DNA of 64,000 bases from Bubalus kerabau (lineage: Eukaryota; Chordata; Mammalia; Artiodactyla; Bovidae), in NCBI RefSeq assembly GCF_029407905.1, contig NC_073624.1, positions 74,501 to 138,500 on the forward strand. Reading direction: 5' to 3'. Positions 57,201-62,350 of the stretch are shown here, one piece after another. Numbering within the stretch: position 1 is the first letter of the stretch; each line of letters opens with the position of its first letter. The translations under genes and the position numbers were made by a program. Below the pieces are notes generated by a model. It was not told the DNA's origin and did no database searches. It was given only the letters and a program-made list of their open reading frames with translations.

Positions 57201-60200
57201 CCACGCTCCTGCAGACAGTCACGTACCTGGAAGGCTGTCTGGCTATTGTAATTGCGGACATCCTTGTTGGCTCCGCGGAAAAGCAGGACACGGGCACAGC
57301 TCTCCTGCGGGAAGATTGGAGGAGAGGTCACAGCTGGGGCAGCACCTGAACACACAGGGCCCACGGCTGGGTGTTCAGCACACACACGTGTAGCATGGGG
57401 ACGAGCAGGGCAGGTGTAAGTGTGCAGGTCCTAGCTAGCTCAGAGGGTCCAGATGCACTCAGTGCACACGGGGTTTTTCAGAACACACACGCGTGACACG
57501 TGTTCAGGGAAACGACAGGCACACATGGACCGCAAGGCCACCCAGCTCAGTGCAGGAGGCAGAACACGCAACTGTGGTGTGACCACAGGGTCAGACATGC
57601 ACACACACGGAGTCACTGCACAGCACCACCCGTGTGCACACGTGTGCAGACGTGCAGACCGACCTGGTTGTAGAGGGCACAGATGTGCAAGGCTGTGTTC
57701 CCAGAGGCGTTCTGAGCCCCCATGTCAGCTCCGTAGAACAGGAGGTGCTCCAAGTGCTGTACATGCCCGAAGCGGCAGGCCTGGGGGAGGGGGCGTCACT
57801 GCTGGAGCCTGGACCCTCAGACCGACCCCAGGCCCGCTCCTGTGCCCCCGCCTACCTGGTGGACTTCCTGCCAGCCGTTCTCGTCGGTGGTCCCCAGCTG
57901 AGCATGGTCGTGCAGGAGCAGCTCGCAACAGAGGGCATCCCCCCCGCCCAGGGCGCTGTGGTACAAGGGCGTCAGACCACGGCTGTCCTTGTAGTCCGGT
58001 GAAGCGCCCAGGTCCAGCAGGGTCTGAGGGCAAGAACCCCAGTATTCATGCCAGGCCAGCCTCCTTCCGCTCCCAGGTCACACGACGCTCCAGCGAGGGC
58101 TGGGCCTGCACTGACCGTCAGGGCGGCCGCATTCCGCTGGCGCGTGGCACAGTGCACGGCCGTGAGCCCGTCTCGCGTGCGGAAGTCCAGGTGGGCGCCG
58201 CCATTCTTCAGCACCTTCAGCAGGTCGGTGGCATCGTCCAGCTGGGCAGCCAGGCTCAGTGGACACTCTGGGTTCAACGGACAGGTGGAGGTCACAGTCC
58301 TGGCCATTCCCAGACTGTACCCCTCCCTGATCTGCTTCTCACCTCCTGAGTCAGGATCGTGGAAATTGGGGTCCAGCCCCTTGTCCAGCAGGCGGGCCAC
58401 CTTTTCCGTGCTGTGCAGCTGGACATATTCCATAAACTTCTTCAGGTTCGCCTGGAACAGCCAGCCATCCGGATCAGCCCACACTTGACGACCGTCATTT
58501 GACCATCGCCCACATCACCCAGGGAACTGCCGTACCCCTCAGTGGGACCCGCCAGCCTACACCATGACCTTCTCCCTTTCCCGTGGTACCCTGACCATGC
58601 ACTCCCACTGCGGCCCCAATCCCAGCTCCACTGGATCCGCGTGCTGCTCCAGGTCCTTCCTTGCCCTCCAAGCCCAGCTAAGTGAGTTCCCTCCCTCAGC
58701 CTTAGCCTCTGCCCTGGCTTCTCTCCCTGGCCCTGATGCCCCAACCTGTCCAGCCTGGAAAAGCCTGAAGCCACGTGGGCAGGAGCCAGCCAGGGGCAGC
58801 GCACACCCCGCTCCCCAGGTAGCCTGCTCCTTCTCCGGTGCACCTTTCTCACGAGCTCACCCCACGACAGATCCCAGCTCCGGGGCCCTCCTCTCTTGCC
58901 GGGAGCCCCCTCCTGCGGCGTGACCCTGACTGCTTTTCCTTCACTCACCCGGTCATGCACCAGTTCACTCAGCAGAGCCTCACTAAGCTCCCGCTGGTGC
59001 TACAGCGCTGCCTGCAGCAGGCAAGGTGCCCTGGCCTGAGGCCCCAGGCCCTCCAGAGACAAAACGCATCAGAAATAGGACAAGATGCCGTAGGGGCAGC
59101 TCCACGCGAGGGGGCACCCTCTGGAGGGTTAGGACGACGGGCCAAGAGGAAGCACGGTCAGAGCTGAGAGGAAAGATCTCGGCCCCACCCGCGTGGGGGG
59201 CGGGAGGCTTAGTGTGGTGCTGCGGGCCGGCCGGAGACCAGGCAGGCAGAAACACGGGACTGTGGCACGGAGTTGAAACTTATCCTAAAATCAACTGAGA
59301 CTCACTGAAGGTCAAGAGTCATAGGTGTCCTGCGGGTCACTGAGGTCAACTTGAGAGGAGGTGATGGGTTATACCAACACCAGTGAGGGAGACTCTGCCC
59401 AGCCACGGAACCAAGGCAGCAGAGGACTCTGGCACGGAGACACCAGGGTCACAAGGGGGTGACTGGGGCACAGGGGTGAATATGCAGATCCCTCTCTTAG
59501 GCCCCAGAGACTGCCAATGAAGTGTCCAGCAAGCAAATGTCCACTGGCCCACGGGAGCCTGGGATGGGAACTCAGGGAGTCTGCCTATGGAAAGGGCCAG
59601 GGTACCCACCCTGCCCCTCCTACATTCAGAGGAGGCAGGGAGGTGCCACCCAAAGAGCATGTGGGGTCAGACCCTCCTAGCAACAGTACCCAGGAGTAAA
59701 GACCCCACAGGTAGGCCTAGGAATAGGGCCTGGGAGTTAGAAGATCTGGGTTCAACCCCAACATCACTGGATGCAGAGCTGTAAGCAAGTCACTTAAATT
59801 CTTTTGGACTCAGTATCTTCATCTATGAAATGGGATAATAACAGTTCCTCCCAGAAAAAAAAAAAAATAATGAGATGCCTAATTTCAAGTGCCTCACACT
59901 GGATGACCACTAAGTCCCGGATGCCCTGTTCTCCCCACCCCAACCCAGCTCCCCTCAACAACCCCATCTCCTCACGTCGCCCCGCAAAGACACTGTGCCC
60001 TACTGCACTCCACCCCTTAGCCAGGGGCCCACCAGAGGGGTCAGCGAGTCTGACCTGAGTGGAACCCATCACCAGACCGACCACCCCAAAGTCATGGTGC
60101 CCGGAGTCTGCATCCGGCCCTCTAGCCGCCCCCAACACCCACTCTGGGTCCCTGATGACAGGAGAAAGCAGACTGAGCCAAAGCTGGCCAGCCCAACCAA

Positions 60201-62134
60201 GCTGGGATGGCCGTTCTGGGGACAGGGGGAAGGCCTCAAGAAGGGAATTTTTCAAGGACATTTTTGACATCACAAAATCCAGCTACGGCTGAGCTAGTGG
60301 AGCACTGGCCATGGCGGGGAGGGGACTGGAGGGAGTGCAGAAGATCACCTTCGAGTACCCTTGCTGTGGCTGCCTCCTTACCTTTGTGTGAAGCTTTGCA
60401 AACTGCTTATCATCAATGAGGTTCTGGGCATAAACTCGTCTCTTGTATCGAAACTGCTCAGGTAAAGACAAGGCAGAAAAAGGCACCCACCTGGACTAAG
60501 TGAAAGCAGACACACAATGGAGTCCTGCCCACTGCTGTGTGGCCAGGGCCCCACCGCTCATCACCCCATACTGCCCACTGCTGTGTGGCCAGGGCCCCAC
60601 TGCTCATCGCCCCACACTGCCCACTGCTGTGTGGCCAGGGCCCCACTGCTCATCGCCCCATACTGCCCACTGCTGTGTGGCCAGGGCCCCACTGCTCATT
60701 GCCCCATAACAAAGCTCCTGCCACCGGCCTCACCAGCCCATGCACACGCCATGGACACGACCTGCACGGAGGGCAGGTGTGCTGCACGCCCAGCGGTCCC
60801 TCTGCCTGCTGTGCCCTTCCTGTTTCACCCCCACCCCCAGGATTCCCTGGAAACCTCAGTCCTCTTCCAAGACCAGGTTCCAGGCCTACCTTCCTAGACA
60901 CCCCTCTCTGGACAGAACTGTGCCTACCTGCCTGTGCCACCAGGGAGGCCCAGTCAGCTGACCCATTGCACTTGCCACCCCCACCTCCAAACTGGATCTG
61001 GTCCCCTTGCTCACAGGGTGCTCAACGGCCTTTACATCATGAACAGGTGAGCAAACGAGTAAGACTTAGACTGTCCTTAGGACGACTGCACAGGCAGTGG
61101 CAGGAAGACAAGACACAGATGTGCACACAGCCCGCGGCGGGCGCACTCCACGCGGCGCTCTGGGCACTCACGCCCGCTCACACCCCGTCGCACGTGCTGC
61201 TGACCGCGCGCCTGCACGCGGCTCACTCCTCAGTCGCCCCGTACACACTAACTCCCCGCGTCCGTGCCCCTCGCTGCCGCGCCCTCTGGAGCTCGGGGCT
61301 CTGCCCGTTCCCGGCCGCTGCTCACCTCCAGGTAGGGCAGGGGCGTGTCCAGGTTGGGCGGGTATTCCTGCAGAAGCCGCTCCTCGTCCAGGAACTTGCC
61401 GGCGCGGCCCCGGGAGGGCGGCTGGAAGAGCCCGTAGTTGAGCGCGTCCTGGAGGCTGTGATTGAGGGCGCAGAGCACGCGCTGCTTGGCGGCCCAAACG
61501 GGCGCGGCCGGGTCCAGGCGCAGGCACTTCTGTAGCGGAGCGCGGTCGTGAGCCGATCCGGCCTCCCGGCCAGAGCGGGGCACGGAGGCCCGGGGCGCCG
61601 CCCGAGTCCCGGCGCGGGAGCGGAGGCCGCGGACCCCCGCCTCCGCGCCCCGCTCGCGAGGCCTCGCCCCGGGGGCGGTGCTTCCCCGGGCCCCGCCTCC
61701 GCCCGGCTGCGGGGAGGGTCCGGGTGGAGGCGGCGGGGGAGGGGCGAGTGGCCGGGGCCGGGGTCTCCGGCGCACCGCTCGCGGCGCGCGGGTAGGGGGC
61801 CGCGAGAGCAGGGCGAGGGTGCCGCCGGGACCCGGGCAGCGAGGCTCACCGTCTGCTGCAGGTCTGGGATGCCGACGCGCACGATCACGGCGCTGGCCCC
61901 GGGGCCGTCCATCCCCGCGCCCGGACCGGGGCCGCTAGCGGCCGGGAGCTGGGCGCCCCGGGGCTCCTCGCCGCGCCCCGGCCCCCCCCGGCTCCCCACC
62001 GGAGCCCCGTCGGCCGCGCTGCGCGGGAGGGGGCCGGGGGGAGCCGGGGCCGGGGCCGGCGCCGGGGACAGCGGCTCCGAGGGCTCCGCAGGGGCGGCGG
62101 CGGCGGCGGCGGCGGCGGCGCGGCTCAGCTGCAT
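14699..62134 (-). CDS. SHANK3: SH3 and multiple ankyrin repeat domains protein 3, whole gene of 22 coding exons
   Basis: SHANK3 is the scaffold of the excitatory postsynaptic density. It links SAPAP/PSD-95-NMDA receptor complexes, Homer-mGluR and cortactin-actin. Coding exons join without frameshift to 1734 residues from MDGPGAS (ATG 61912), or 1808 from the in-frame ATG at 62134. Numbered from MDGPG: Ubl-like SPN region 1-113, ankyrin repeats 114-344, SH3 about 474-533, PDZ about 572-666 with carboxylate loop GFGF at 583-586, proline-rich region with the Homer ligand PPPEEF near 1310-1315 and the cortactin motif KPPVPPKPK near 1411-1419, and a C-terminal SAM domain that oligomerises with zinc, ending RQLDGS. 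Human SHANK3 is 1731 residues (about 1806 in the extended form), so this copy is full length. CpG-rich DNA covers exon 1, exon 11, exon 21 and exon 22. Confidence 0.97.
20250..21740 (-). mobile_element. BovB LINE, main (3') segment
   Basis: A minus-strand BovB of about 1.5 kb. RT-region residues are legible on the minus strand: VMLKIIQARLQQYVDQELLD at about 21430-21480, then IKAMVFPVVIYGCKSW and NPEYSLQGLMLRLKLQYFGH near 20440-20690. Frameshifts and stops break it. Its 5' end abuts an oppositely oriented BovB piece at 21741. Confidence 0.93.
21741..21840 (+). mobile_element. BovB LINE, inverted 5' segment
   Basis: Plus-strand BovB sequence that in an intact element lies immediately 5' of the segment at 20250-21740: AAGAACTGTATAAAAAAGGC, then GACCCAGATAACCACGATTA and CACCTAGAGTCAGACATCC. 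The two pieces share a ~30-bp overlap in opposite orientation, the signature of 5' inversion during insertion. Confidence 0.8.
21935..22060 (-). repeat. MIR SINE remnant
   Basis: Minus-orientation MIR landmarks: a TTTGCTGGCTGGAATGGCC block, CCTCAGCTGTATTGTCTGGA and AAAGTGGAGGTTACATT. Confidence 0.5.
22745..22877. repeat. 33-bp x 4 minisatellite
   Basis: Four tandem units starting at 22745, 22778, 22811 and 22844, each near ACC..GGAGACA.GGCAGGAGGCTC. The spacing is exactly 33 bp. On the minus strand it is open and reads as an 11-residue repeat of the type EPPAASPGVSP. It lies in SHANK3 intron 21. Confidence 0.9.
24667..26920 (-). CDS. SHANK3: SHANK3 coding exon 21 (proline-rich scaffold, Homer and cortactin sites)
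   Basis: 2254 nt, the largest exon, about 751 residues. In order: EDEKLASLLEGRFPR, a polyproline stretch, RARSMIILQDSAPE, SPYANLGAFSASLFAPSKPQ, RRRSTVFLSVGAIEG, SRSIDERLLG, DKKSMILSVLDTSLQR, LVPPPEEFANG (Homer EVH1 ligand PPxxF), SSMSTLSSESGELTDTHTSF, KPPVPPKPKLKSPLG (cortactin SH3 ligand), RPRYLFQRRSKLWGD and KKSPIAAAR. It is intact and highly similar to the human exon. It lies in a long CpG-rich domain. Most truncating human SHANK3 variants linked to autism fall in this exon, which is known biology, not read from here. Confidence 0.97.
27739..27795 (-). mobile_element. Bov-tA 3' fragment
   Basis: Plus-strand GTTCAGTCACTAAGGCATGT and CCAACTCTTTGCGACCCCAT are the reverse complement of the Bov-tA/BovB 3' consensus. 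Confidence 0.75.
28870..29080 (+). repeat. MIR SINE remnant
   Basis: Follows MIR order: CACTTTCTGTGCACCAGCCT, AGGAGGCAGATACTAGATGG, then GTGGCCAGGGTCACACAGAC. Diverged. Confidence 0.6.
30105..30235 (-). repeat. MIR SINE remnant
   Basis: Reverse-orientation MIR: GCTGTGTGACCTGGAGCAAG, GCCTCAGTTTCCTCATCTGC and AAGTATTAAATGAACCAGCA. Confidence 0.75.
31228..31312 (-). CDS. SHANK3: SHANK3 coding exon 20
   Basis: 85 nt encoding SLFERQGLPGPEKLPGSLRK and GIPRTKSV plus one base that completes Gly with exon 21. Acceptor CTCACAG, donor GTACGG. Confidence 0.95.
31920..32050 (-). CDS. SHANK3: SHANK3 coding exon 19
   Basis: 131 nt encoding EKLDEILAAAAEPALRPDIA, DADSRAATVKQRPTSRR and ITPAEIS. Acceptor GTGCAG, donor GTAAGC in phase 0. 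Confidence 0.95.
32051..35634 (-). other. SHANK3: SHANK3 intron 18
   Basis: 3.6 kb. It holds a MIR-like trace (33210-33330), a plus-strand Bov-tA (33687-33890) and otherwise unique sequence. No additional coding exon is recognised. Confidence 0.7.
33687..33890 (+). mobile_element. Bov-tA SINE
   Basis: Complete-looking ruminant SINE: CCCTTGTGGCTCAGCTGGGA, AGACCTGGGTTCGATCCCTG, CCCACTCCAGTATTCTGGCC, AAAGAGTTGGACACGACAGA and terminal CTTTCACTTTCACTTTT. Confidence 0.95.
35635..35658 (-). CDS. SHANK3: SHANK3 coding exon 18, 24-nt microexon
   Basis: It encodes (A)SIRRRKG. Acceptor GATTCCAAG with a pyrimidine-rich tract, donor GTGAGT. It is 24 nt, so inclusion or skipping keeps the frame. It was found by matching the expected protein segment between exons 17 and 19 in 7.4 kb of intron. 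Exon 18 of mammalian SHANK3 is known to be alternatively spliced. Confidence 0.9.
37430..38360 (-). mobile_element. Probable ancient L1 3' region, antisense to plus strand
   Basis: T-rich sequence with landmarks seen in the reverse complement of old L1 3' regions: TGGACACAGAATTCCAGGTG, TTACTGTCCCATCGTCTTCC, then ATTTACTCTTCAAATACTGC and GATAATTTCCATCTCC. Strongly diverged, boundaries approximate. Confidence 0.45.
38520..38870. repeat. Degenerate low-copy tandem repeats
   Basis: Two decayed motifs recur. CTTTCTATGGCTGG recurs in variant form at about 38548, 38615 and 38670. The second motif, GGTCATGTATATCTGAACACGCC with ATGATGAGGCTACT, is seen at about 38732, 38770 and 38823. Copy number is low and divergence high. 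Confidence 0.5.
39457..39537 (-). CDS. SHANK3: SHANK3 coding exon 17 (PPPP motif after PDZ)
   Basis: 81 nt encoding APPPPKRAPSTTLTLRSKSM to AELEEL. The intron upstream of its acceptor is open in the same frame back to an ATG at 39709, suggesting an alternative first exon. Confidence 0.94.
39538..39709 (-). CDS. SHANK3: Candidate alternative first coding exon of SHANK3 (intron 16)
   Basis: An ATG at 39709 in good context (ACCATGA) opens a frame of 57 codons, MKKFASSRSLNKILAQ... ending ...SKASLFF. It runs without a stop through the exon 17 acceptor and continues in the SHANK3 frame (APPPPKRAPS). A transcript starting here would lack ANK, SH3 and PDZ and keep the proline-rich and SAM regions. 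Mammalian SHANK3 is known to use intragenic promoters, including one in intron 16, so this is a likely first exon and not chance; transcript proof is not visible here. Confidence 0.6.
39800..40140 (-). promoter_or_regulatory. SHANK3: CpG-rich candidate internal promoter in SHANK3 intron 16
   Basis: A GC- and CpG-rich patch lies directly upstream of the alternative ATG at 39709. It contains a perfect palindromic RFX X-box, GTTGCCATGGCAAC, at 40116-40129 and a CGG run at 40088-40100. No TATA box is seen. Confidence 0.55.
40116..40129. promoter_or_regulatory. RFX X-box, perfect palindrome
   Basis: GTTGCCATGGCAAC matches the symmetric RFX consensus (GTTRCCATGGYAAC) at all 14 positions. RFX factors bind such sites in ciliary and neuronal promoters. 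Confidence 0.75.
40427..40559 (-). CDS. SHANK3: SHANK3 coding exon 16 (end of PDZ)
   Basis: 133 nt encoding VNGVNVVKVGHKQVVALIR, GGNRLVMKVVSVTRKPEED and ARRR. It has the PDZ alphaB histidine (GHKQVV) that sets class I ligand preference. Confidence 0.95.
40652..40776 (-). CDS. SHANK3: SHANK3 coding exon 15 (PDZ)
   Basis: 125 nt encoding ETPIEEFTPTPAFPALQYLE and GVAWRAGLRTGDFLIE. It includes the Shank-specific beta2-beta3 insert and the PDZ alpha1 region. Followed by a 92-bp intron. Confidence 0.95.
41143..41225 (-). CDS. SHANK3: SHANK3 coding exon 14 (start of PDZ)
   Basis: 83 nt encoding SDYVIDDKVAVLQKR, then DHEGFGFVLRGAK, which carries the PDZ carboxylate-binding loop GFGF. SAPAP/GKAP C-termini dock in this domain. 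Confidence 0.95.
41463..41538 (-). CDS. SHANK3: SHANK3 coding exon 13 (SH3-PDZ linker)
   Basis: 76 nt encoding ETREDRTKRLFRHYTVGSYD to SLSAH. Enters phase 1, leaves phase 2, donor GTACAG. Confidence 0.94.
41932..42063. repeat. 66-bp x 2 tandem duplication with GT/GC tract
   Basis: The block GCCCTGCAAGCACGCGCAGC ... CACACACGTGGCTGTGCGTG occurs twice, offset by exactly 66 bp (41936 and 42002), followed by extra TGTGCG units to about 42080. It lies in SHANK3 intron 12. Near-identity suggests a recent duplication. Confidence 0.93.
43345..43420. repeat. ~40-bp tandem duplication
   Basis: GATGTCGGGAAAAGCACTGG followed by TCTGGATTTCAGC at about 43347 is repeated almost exactly at about 43386. Confidence 0.85.
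43785..43845 (-). terminator. SHANK3: Candidate intronic polyadenylation cluster in SHANK3 intron 12
   Basis: On the transcribed strand, two AATAAA signals (43837-43842 and 43805-43810) and an ATAAATATAAA stretch lie in a short AT-rich island. They are followed about 40-60 nt on by a U-run and G/GU-rich sequence (43735-43750). This is a textbook cleavage/polyadenylation layout, in sense orientation, 2.7 kb into the intron. Confidence 0.45.
46522..46635 (-). CDS. SHANK3: SHANK3 coding exon 12 (end of SH3)
   Basis: 114 nt encoding VLSIGEGGFWEGTVKGRTG, WFPADCVEEVQ and ending DARH. It carries the SH3 tryptophan and the WFP signature, so the domain looks intact. Donor GTGAGT. Confidence 0.95.
46636..47632 (-). 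other. SHANK3: SHANK3 intron 11
   Basis: 1 kb of unique sequence becoming CpG-rich toward exon 11. No repeat or extra exon seen. Confidence 0.65.
47633..47835 (-). CDS. SHANK3: SHANK3 coding exon 11 (linker, start of SH3)
   Basis: 203 nt, extremely GC-rich, inside a CpG island. It encodes a Pro/Gly/Ala-rich linker, then RGPKRKLYSAVPGRKFIAVK (SH3 start) to HRGEAVK. Acceptor CTACAG at 47837-47836. Upstream intron sequence stays open in the same frame back to an ATG at 47912. Confidence 0.94.
47836..47912 (-). CDS. SHANK3: Candidate alternative first coding exon of SHANK3 (intron 10)
   Basis: An ATG at 47912 in strong context (GCCATGG) opens MEAPGAGFACPLPPGIAS... and runs in frame through the exon 11 acceptor into SPSGPGG. 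A transcript starting here would encode an SH3-PDZ-Pro-SAM form without the ankyrin region. Its place inside a dense CpG island supports a promoter; no transcript evidence is visible. Confidence 0.5.
49590..49760 (-). repeat. MIR SINE remnant
   Basis: Reverse MIR: CTAGCTCTGTGGCCTTGGCC, AAGTCATTTACCCCACC, CCTCATCTGTAAAATAGACC and AAGTGAGATGATACGC. Confidence 0.75.
50657..50927 (-). CDS. SHANK3: SHANK3 coding exon 10 (ANK-SH3 linker)
   Basis: 271 nt encoding PFRETPSYAKRRR, LQRSASDINLKGE and LPHQLLLQRLQEEKDRDRD, ending SQSKI. Its last third (after KDRDRD) differs most from the human linker I know. The donor GTAGGA is weaker than average. Confidence 0.94.
51345..51520 (+). mobile_element. DNA transposon remnant, left part
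   Basis: Starts GGGGTTGGCAAACACCTGTA and runs through AGTTCCAATAAAACTTTATT, the landmarks of a common mammalian nonautonomous DNA transposon (probably hAT type). Its other end appears at 53800-53850 after an inserted L1. Confidence 0.6.
51521..53795 (+). mobile_element. Old L1 LINE, internally deleted
   Basis: AT-rich plus-strand L1. Frame-broken ORF2 residues are legible at 52668-52895 (IGSVITNLPTKKSPASDG and EYYRTFKEELTKSF). The L1 3' region follows, with CACTTGGACTAGAATGGCTA, GTGGAAACCACTCAATGTC and GGATTACGTTGGAAAACATG. Sequence between RT and the 3' part is missing. Not active. Confidence 0.85.
53796..53850 (+). mobile_element. DNA transposon remnant, right part
   Basis: AGATGGAAGGCTGGATTTGG then CGGTTTGCCAAGCCC. 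The last bases are the inverted counterpart of the left terminus at 51345. It completes the element interrupted by the L1. Confidence 0.6.
53860..53995. mobile_element. MER5-like (hAT-Charlie) nonautonomous remnant
   Basis: CCAGCAGCCTCACCTCCAGC, GAAATCTCAGGCTCCACCCA, GACCCTCTGAGTCGGAATCT and CAAATGCACACTACG follow MER5-type order. Confidence 0.6.
54405..54545 (-). repeat. MIR SINE remnant
   Basis: Reverse MIR landmarks: GGCTCTGCTATTAATCCCTC, GGGGTTTCCTCCTCTGTAAA and TTGAGAGGGTTGTCATAAAT. Confidence 0.65.
54940..55040 (+). repeat. MIR SINE remnant
   Basis: TTTACCTAAGGAAACTGAGG, then CCCAAGGTGACATCACAAGC and AGCAGAGCC. Confidence 0.7.
56137..56316 (+). mobile_element. BovB 3'-end fragment
   Basis: GAGGAGAAGGGGACAACAGA, GGATGGCACCACCAACTCAA, TGTGCTGCAGTCCATGGGGT and AAGAGTCGGACACGACTGAG, with a short GAACTGAA tail. 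Confidence 0.93.
56613..56679 (-). CDS. SHANK3: SHANK3 coding exon 9 (last ANK repeat)
   Basis: 67 nt encoding VAIIAGNFELAEVIK to DSDV plus one base. Acceptor CCCCCAG, donor GTGAGT. Confidence 0.95.
56680..57226 (-). other. SHANK3: SHANK3 intron 8
   Basis: About 550 bp, with a plus-orientation MIR trace at 57035-57165. Nothing else recognised. Confidence 0.6.
57227..57304 (-). CDS. SHANK3: SHANK3 coding exon 8 (ANK repeat)
   Basis: 78 nt, 26 codons, ESCARVLLFRGANKD to SQTAFQ. Donor GTACGT. Phase 0. Confidence 0.95.
57305..57663 (-). other. SHANK3: SHANK3 intron 7
   Basis: About 360 bp rich in short CACACA/ACACG tracts. I see no element or exon. Confidence 0.6.
57664..57780 (-). CDS. SHANK3: SHANK3 coding exon 7 (ANK repeats)
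   Basis: 117 nt, 39 codons, ACRFGHVQHLEHLLFYGAD to ICALYNQ, with the ankyrin consensus SGNTALHICALYN. Donor GTCGGT. Confidence 0.95.
57856..58023 (-). CDS. SHANK3: SHANK3 coding exon 6 (ANK repeats)
   Basis: 168 nt, 56 codons, from TLLDLGASPDYKD (ankyrin helix and loop, SRGLTPLYHSAL) to GWQEVHQ. It is separated from exon 7 by an intron of only 75 bp. Confidence 0.95.
58116..58267 (-). CDS. SHANK3: SHANK3 coding exon 5 (ANK repeats)
   Basis: 152 nt encoding ECPLSLAAQ to RNAAALT, with the ankyrin pattern DGLTAVHCATRQ. The donor is the less common GTCAGT. Exons 4 and 5 together are a whole number of codons. Confidence 0.95.
58343..58451 (-). CDS. SHANK3: SHANK3 coding exon 4 (SPN-ANK linker, first ANK repeat)
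   Basis: 109 nt encoding ANLKKFMEYVQ to HDPDSG plus one base. Acceptor TTCCAG, donor GTGAGA. Confidence 0.95.
58452..60381 (-). other. SHANK3: SHANK3 intron 3
   Basis: 1.9 kb, with an L2-like trace near 58600-58720 and a minus-orientation MIR at 59725-59850 ending in an A-run. No exon recognised. Confidence 0.6.
59725..59850 (-). repeat. MIR SINE remnant
   Basis: Reverse MIR: GGAGTTAGAAGATCTGGGTT, CAAGTCACTTAAATTCTTTT, ATCTTCATCTATGAAATGGG. Confidence 0.75.
60382..60453 (-). CDS. SHANK3: SHANK3 coding exon 3 (end of SPN)
   Basis: 72 nt encoding 24 residues from FRYKRRVYAQ to KLHTK. Phase 0 on both sides, donor GTAAGG. A four-copy 46-bp minisatellite lies just upstream of its acceptor. Confidence 0.95.
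60525..60708. repeat. 46-bp x 4 minisatellite
   Basis: Four units start at 60525, 60571, 60617 and 60663, spaced exactly 46 bp. Each reads CTGCCCACTGCTGTGTGGCC AGGGCCCCAC.GCTCAT.. with only a few substitutions. It sits in SHANK3 intron 2, 72 bp upstream of the exon 3 acceptor. High identity implies recent expansion and likely length polymorphism. Confidence 0.95.
61326..61529 (-). CDS. SHANK3: SHANK3 coding exon 2 (SPN/Ubl-like region)
   Basis: 204 nt, 68 codons, from KCLRLDPAAPVWAAK to TPLPYLE. It is part of the N-terminal SPN domain, which binds Rap/Ras GTPases and folds against the ankyrin repeats. Acceptor CTACAG, donor GTGAGC. Confidence 0.95.
61850..62134 (-). CDS. SHANK3: SHANK3 coding exon 1
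   Basis: Ends DLQQT followed by the GTGAGC donor (phase 0). The classical start MDGPGAS is at 61912. An in-frame ATG at 62134 adds 74 residues beginning MQLSR and a nine-alanine run from a GCC/GCG tract, then a Pro/Ala/Gly-rich linker. Current human models also use an extended start of this kind, so I give the longer span; the initiation site is not settled by sequence alone. Confidence 0.88.
62094..62121 (-). repeat. SHANK3: CGG/GCC trinucleotide run
   Basis: About nine consecutive CGG units on the plus strand. On the SHANK3 strand they code for the polyalanine run right after MQLSR if the upstream ATG is used, or lie in the 5' UTR otherwise. Confidence 0.85.
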
Positions 62135-62243
62135 CGGCCCCGGCTCCGCTCGGCGCCTGCCTTCCCCGGGGGCGGGGGCGGCGGGGGGAGGGGGCCTGAG
62201 CCAGGAGGGAAGCGGGGGTGGCAGGGGGCTGAGCCGGAGGCGG

Positions 62244-62293
62244 GGGCCGGGACGCTCAGGGCCGGCGAGGGCCGGGACGCTCAGGGCCGGCGA
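62244..62293. repeat. 25-bp tandem duplication in SHANK3 5' flank
   Basis: GGGCCGGGACGCTCAGGGCC GGCGA occurs twice head to tail, exactly. Confidence 0.92.
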
Positions 62294-62350
62294 GGGCGAA
62301 GGGGATTGTCTGGGGTCCCGGGGTGGGGAGGGAGGTCCGTGCTAAGGCCG

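Larger units (their letters stand above)
61300..62350 (-). promoter_or_regulatory. SHANK3: CpG island over SHANK3 exons 1-2 and 5' UTR
   Basis: Dense CpG sequence with many GC boxes (for example around 62168-62190) and no TATA box. It spans both candidate start codons and intron 1. This is the expected main promoter; its methylation is known to regulate SHANK3 in other mammals. Confidence 0.75.

Noticed and set aside
60537..61535. 332-codon plus-strand open frame
   Set aside because: It begins inside the 46-bp minisatellite and runs antisense through SHANK3 exon 2. No recognisable protein.
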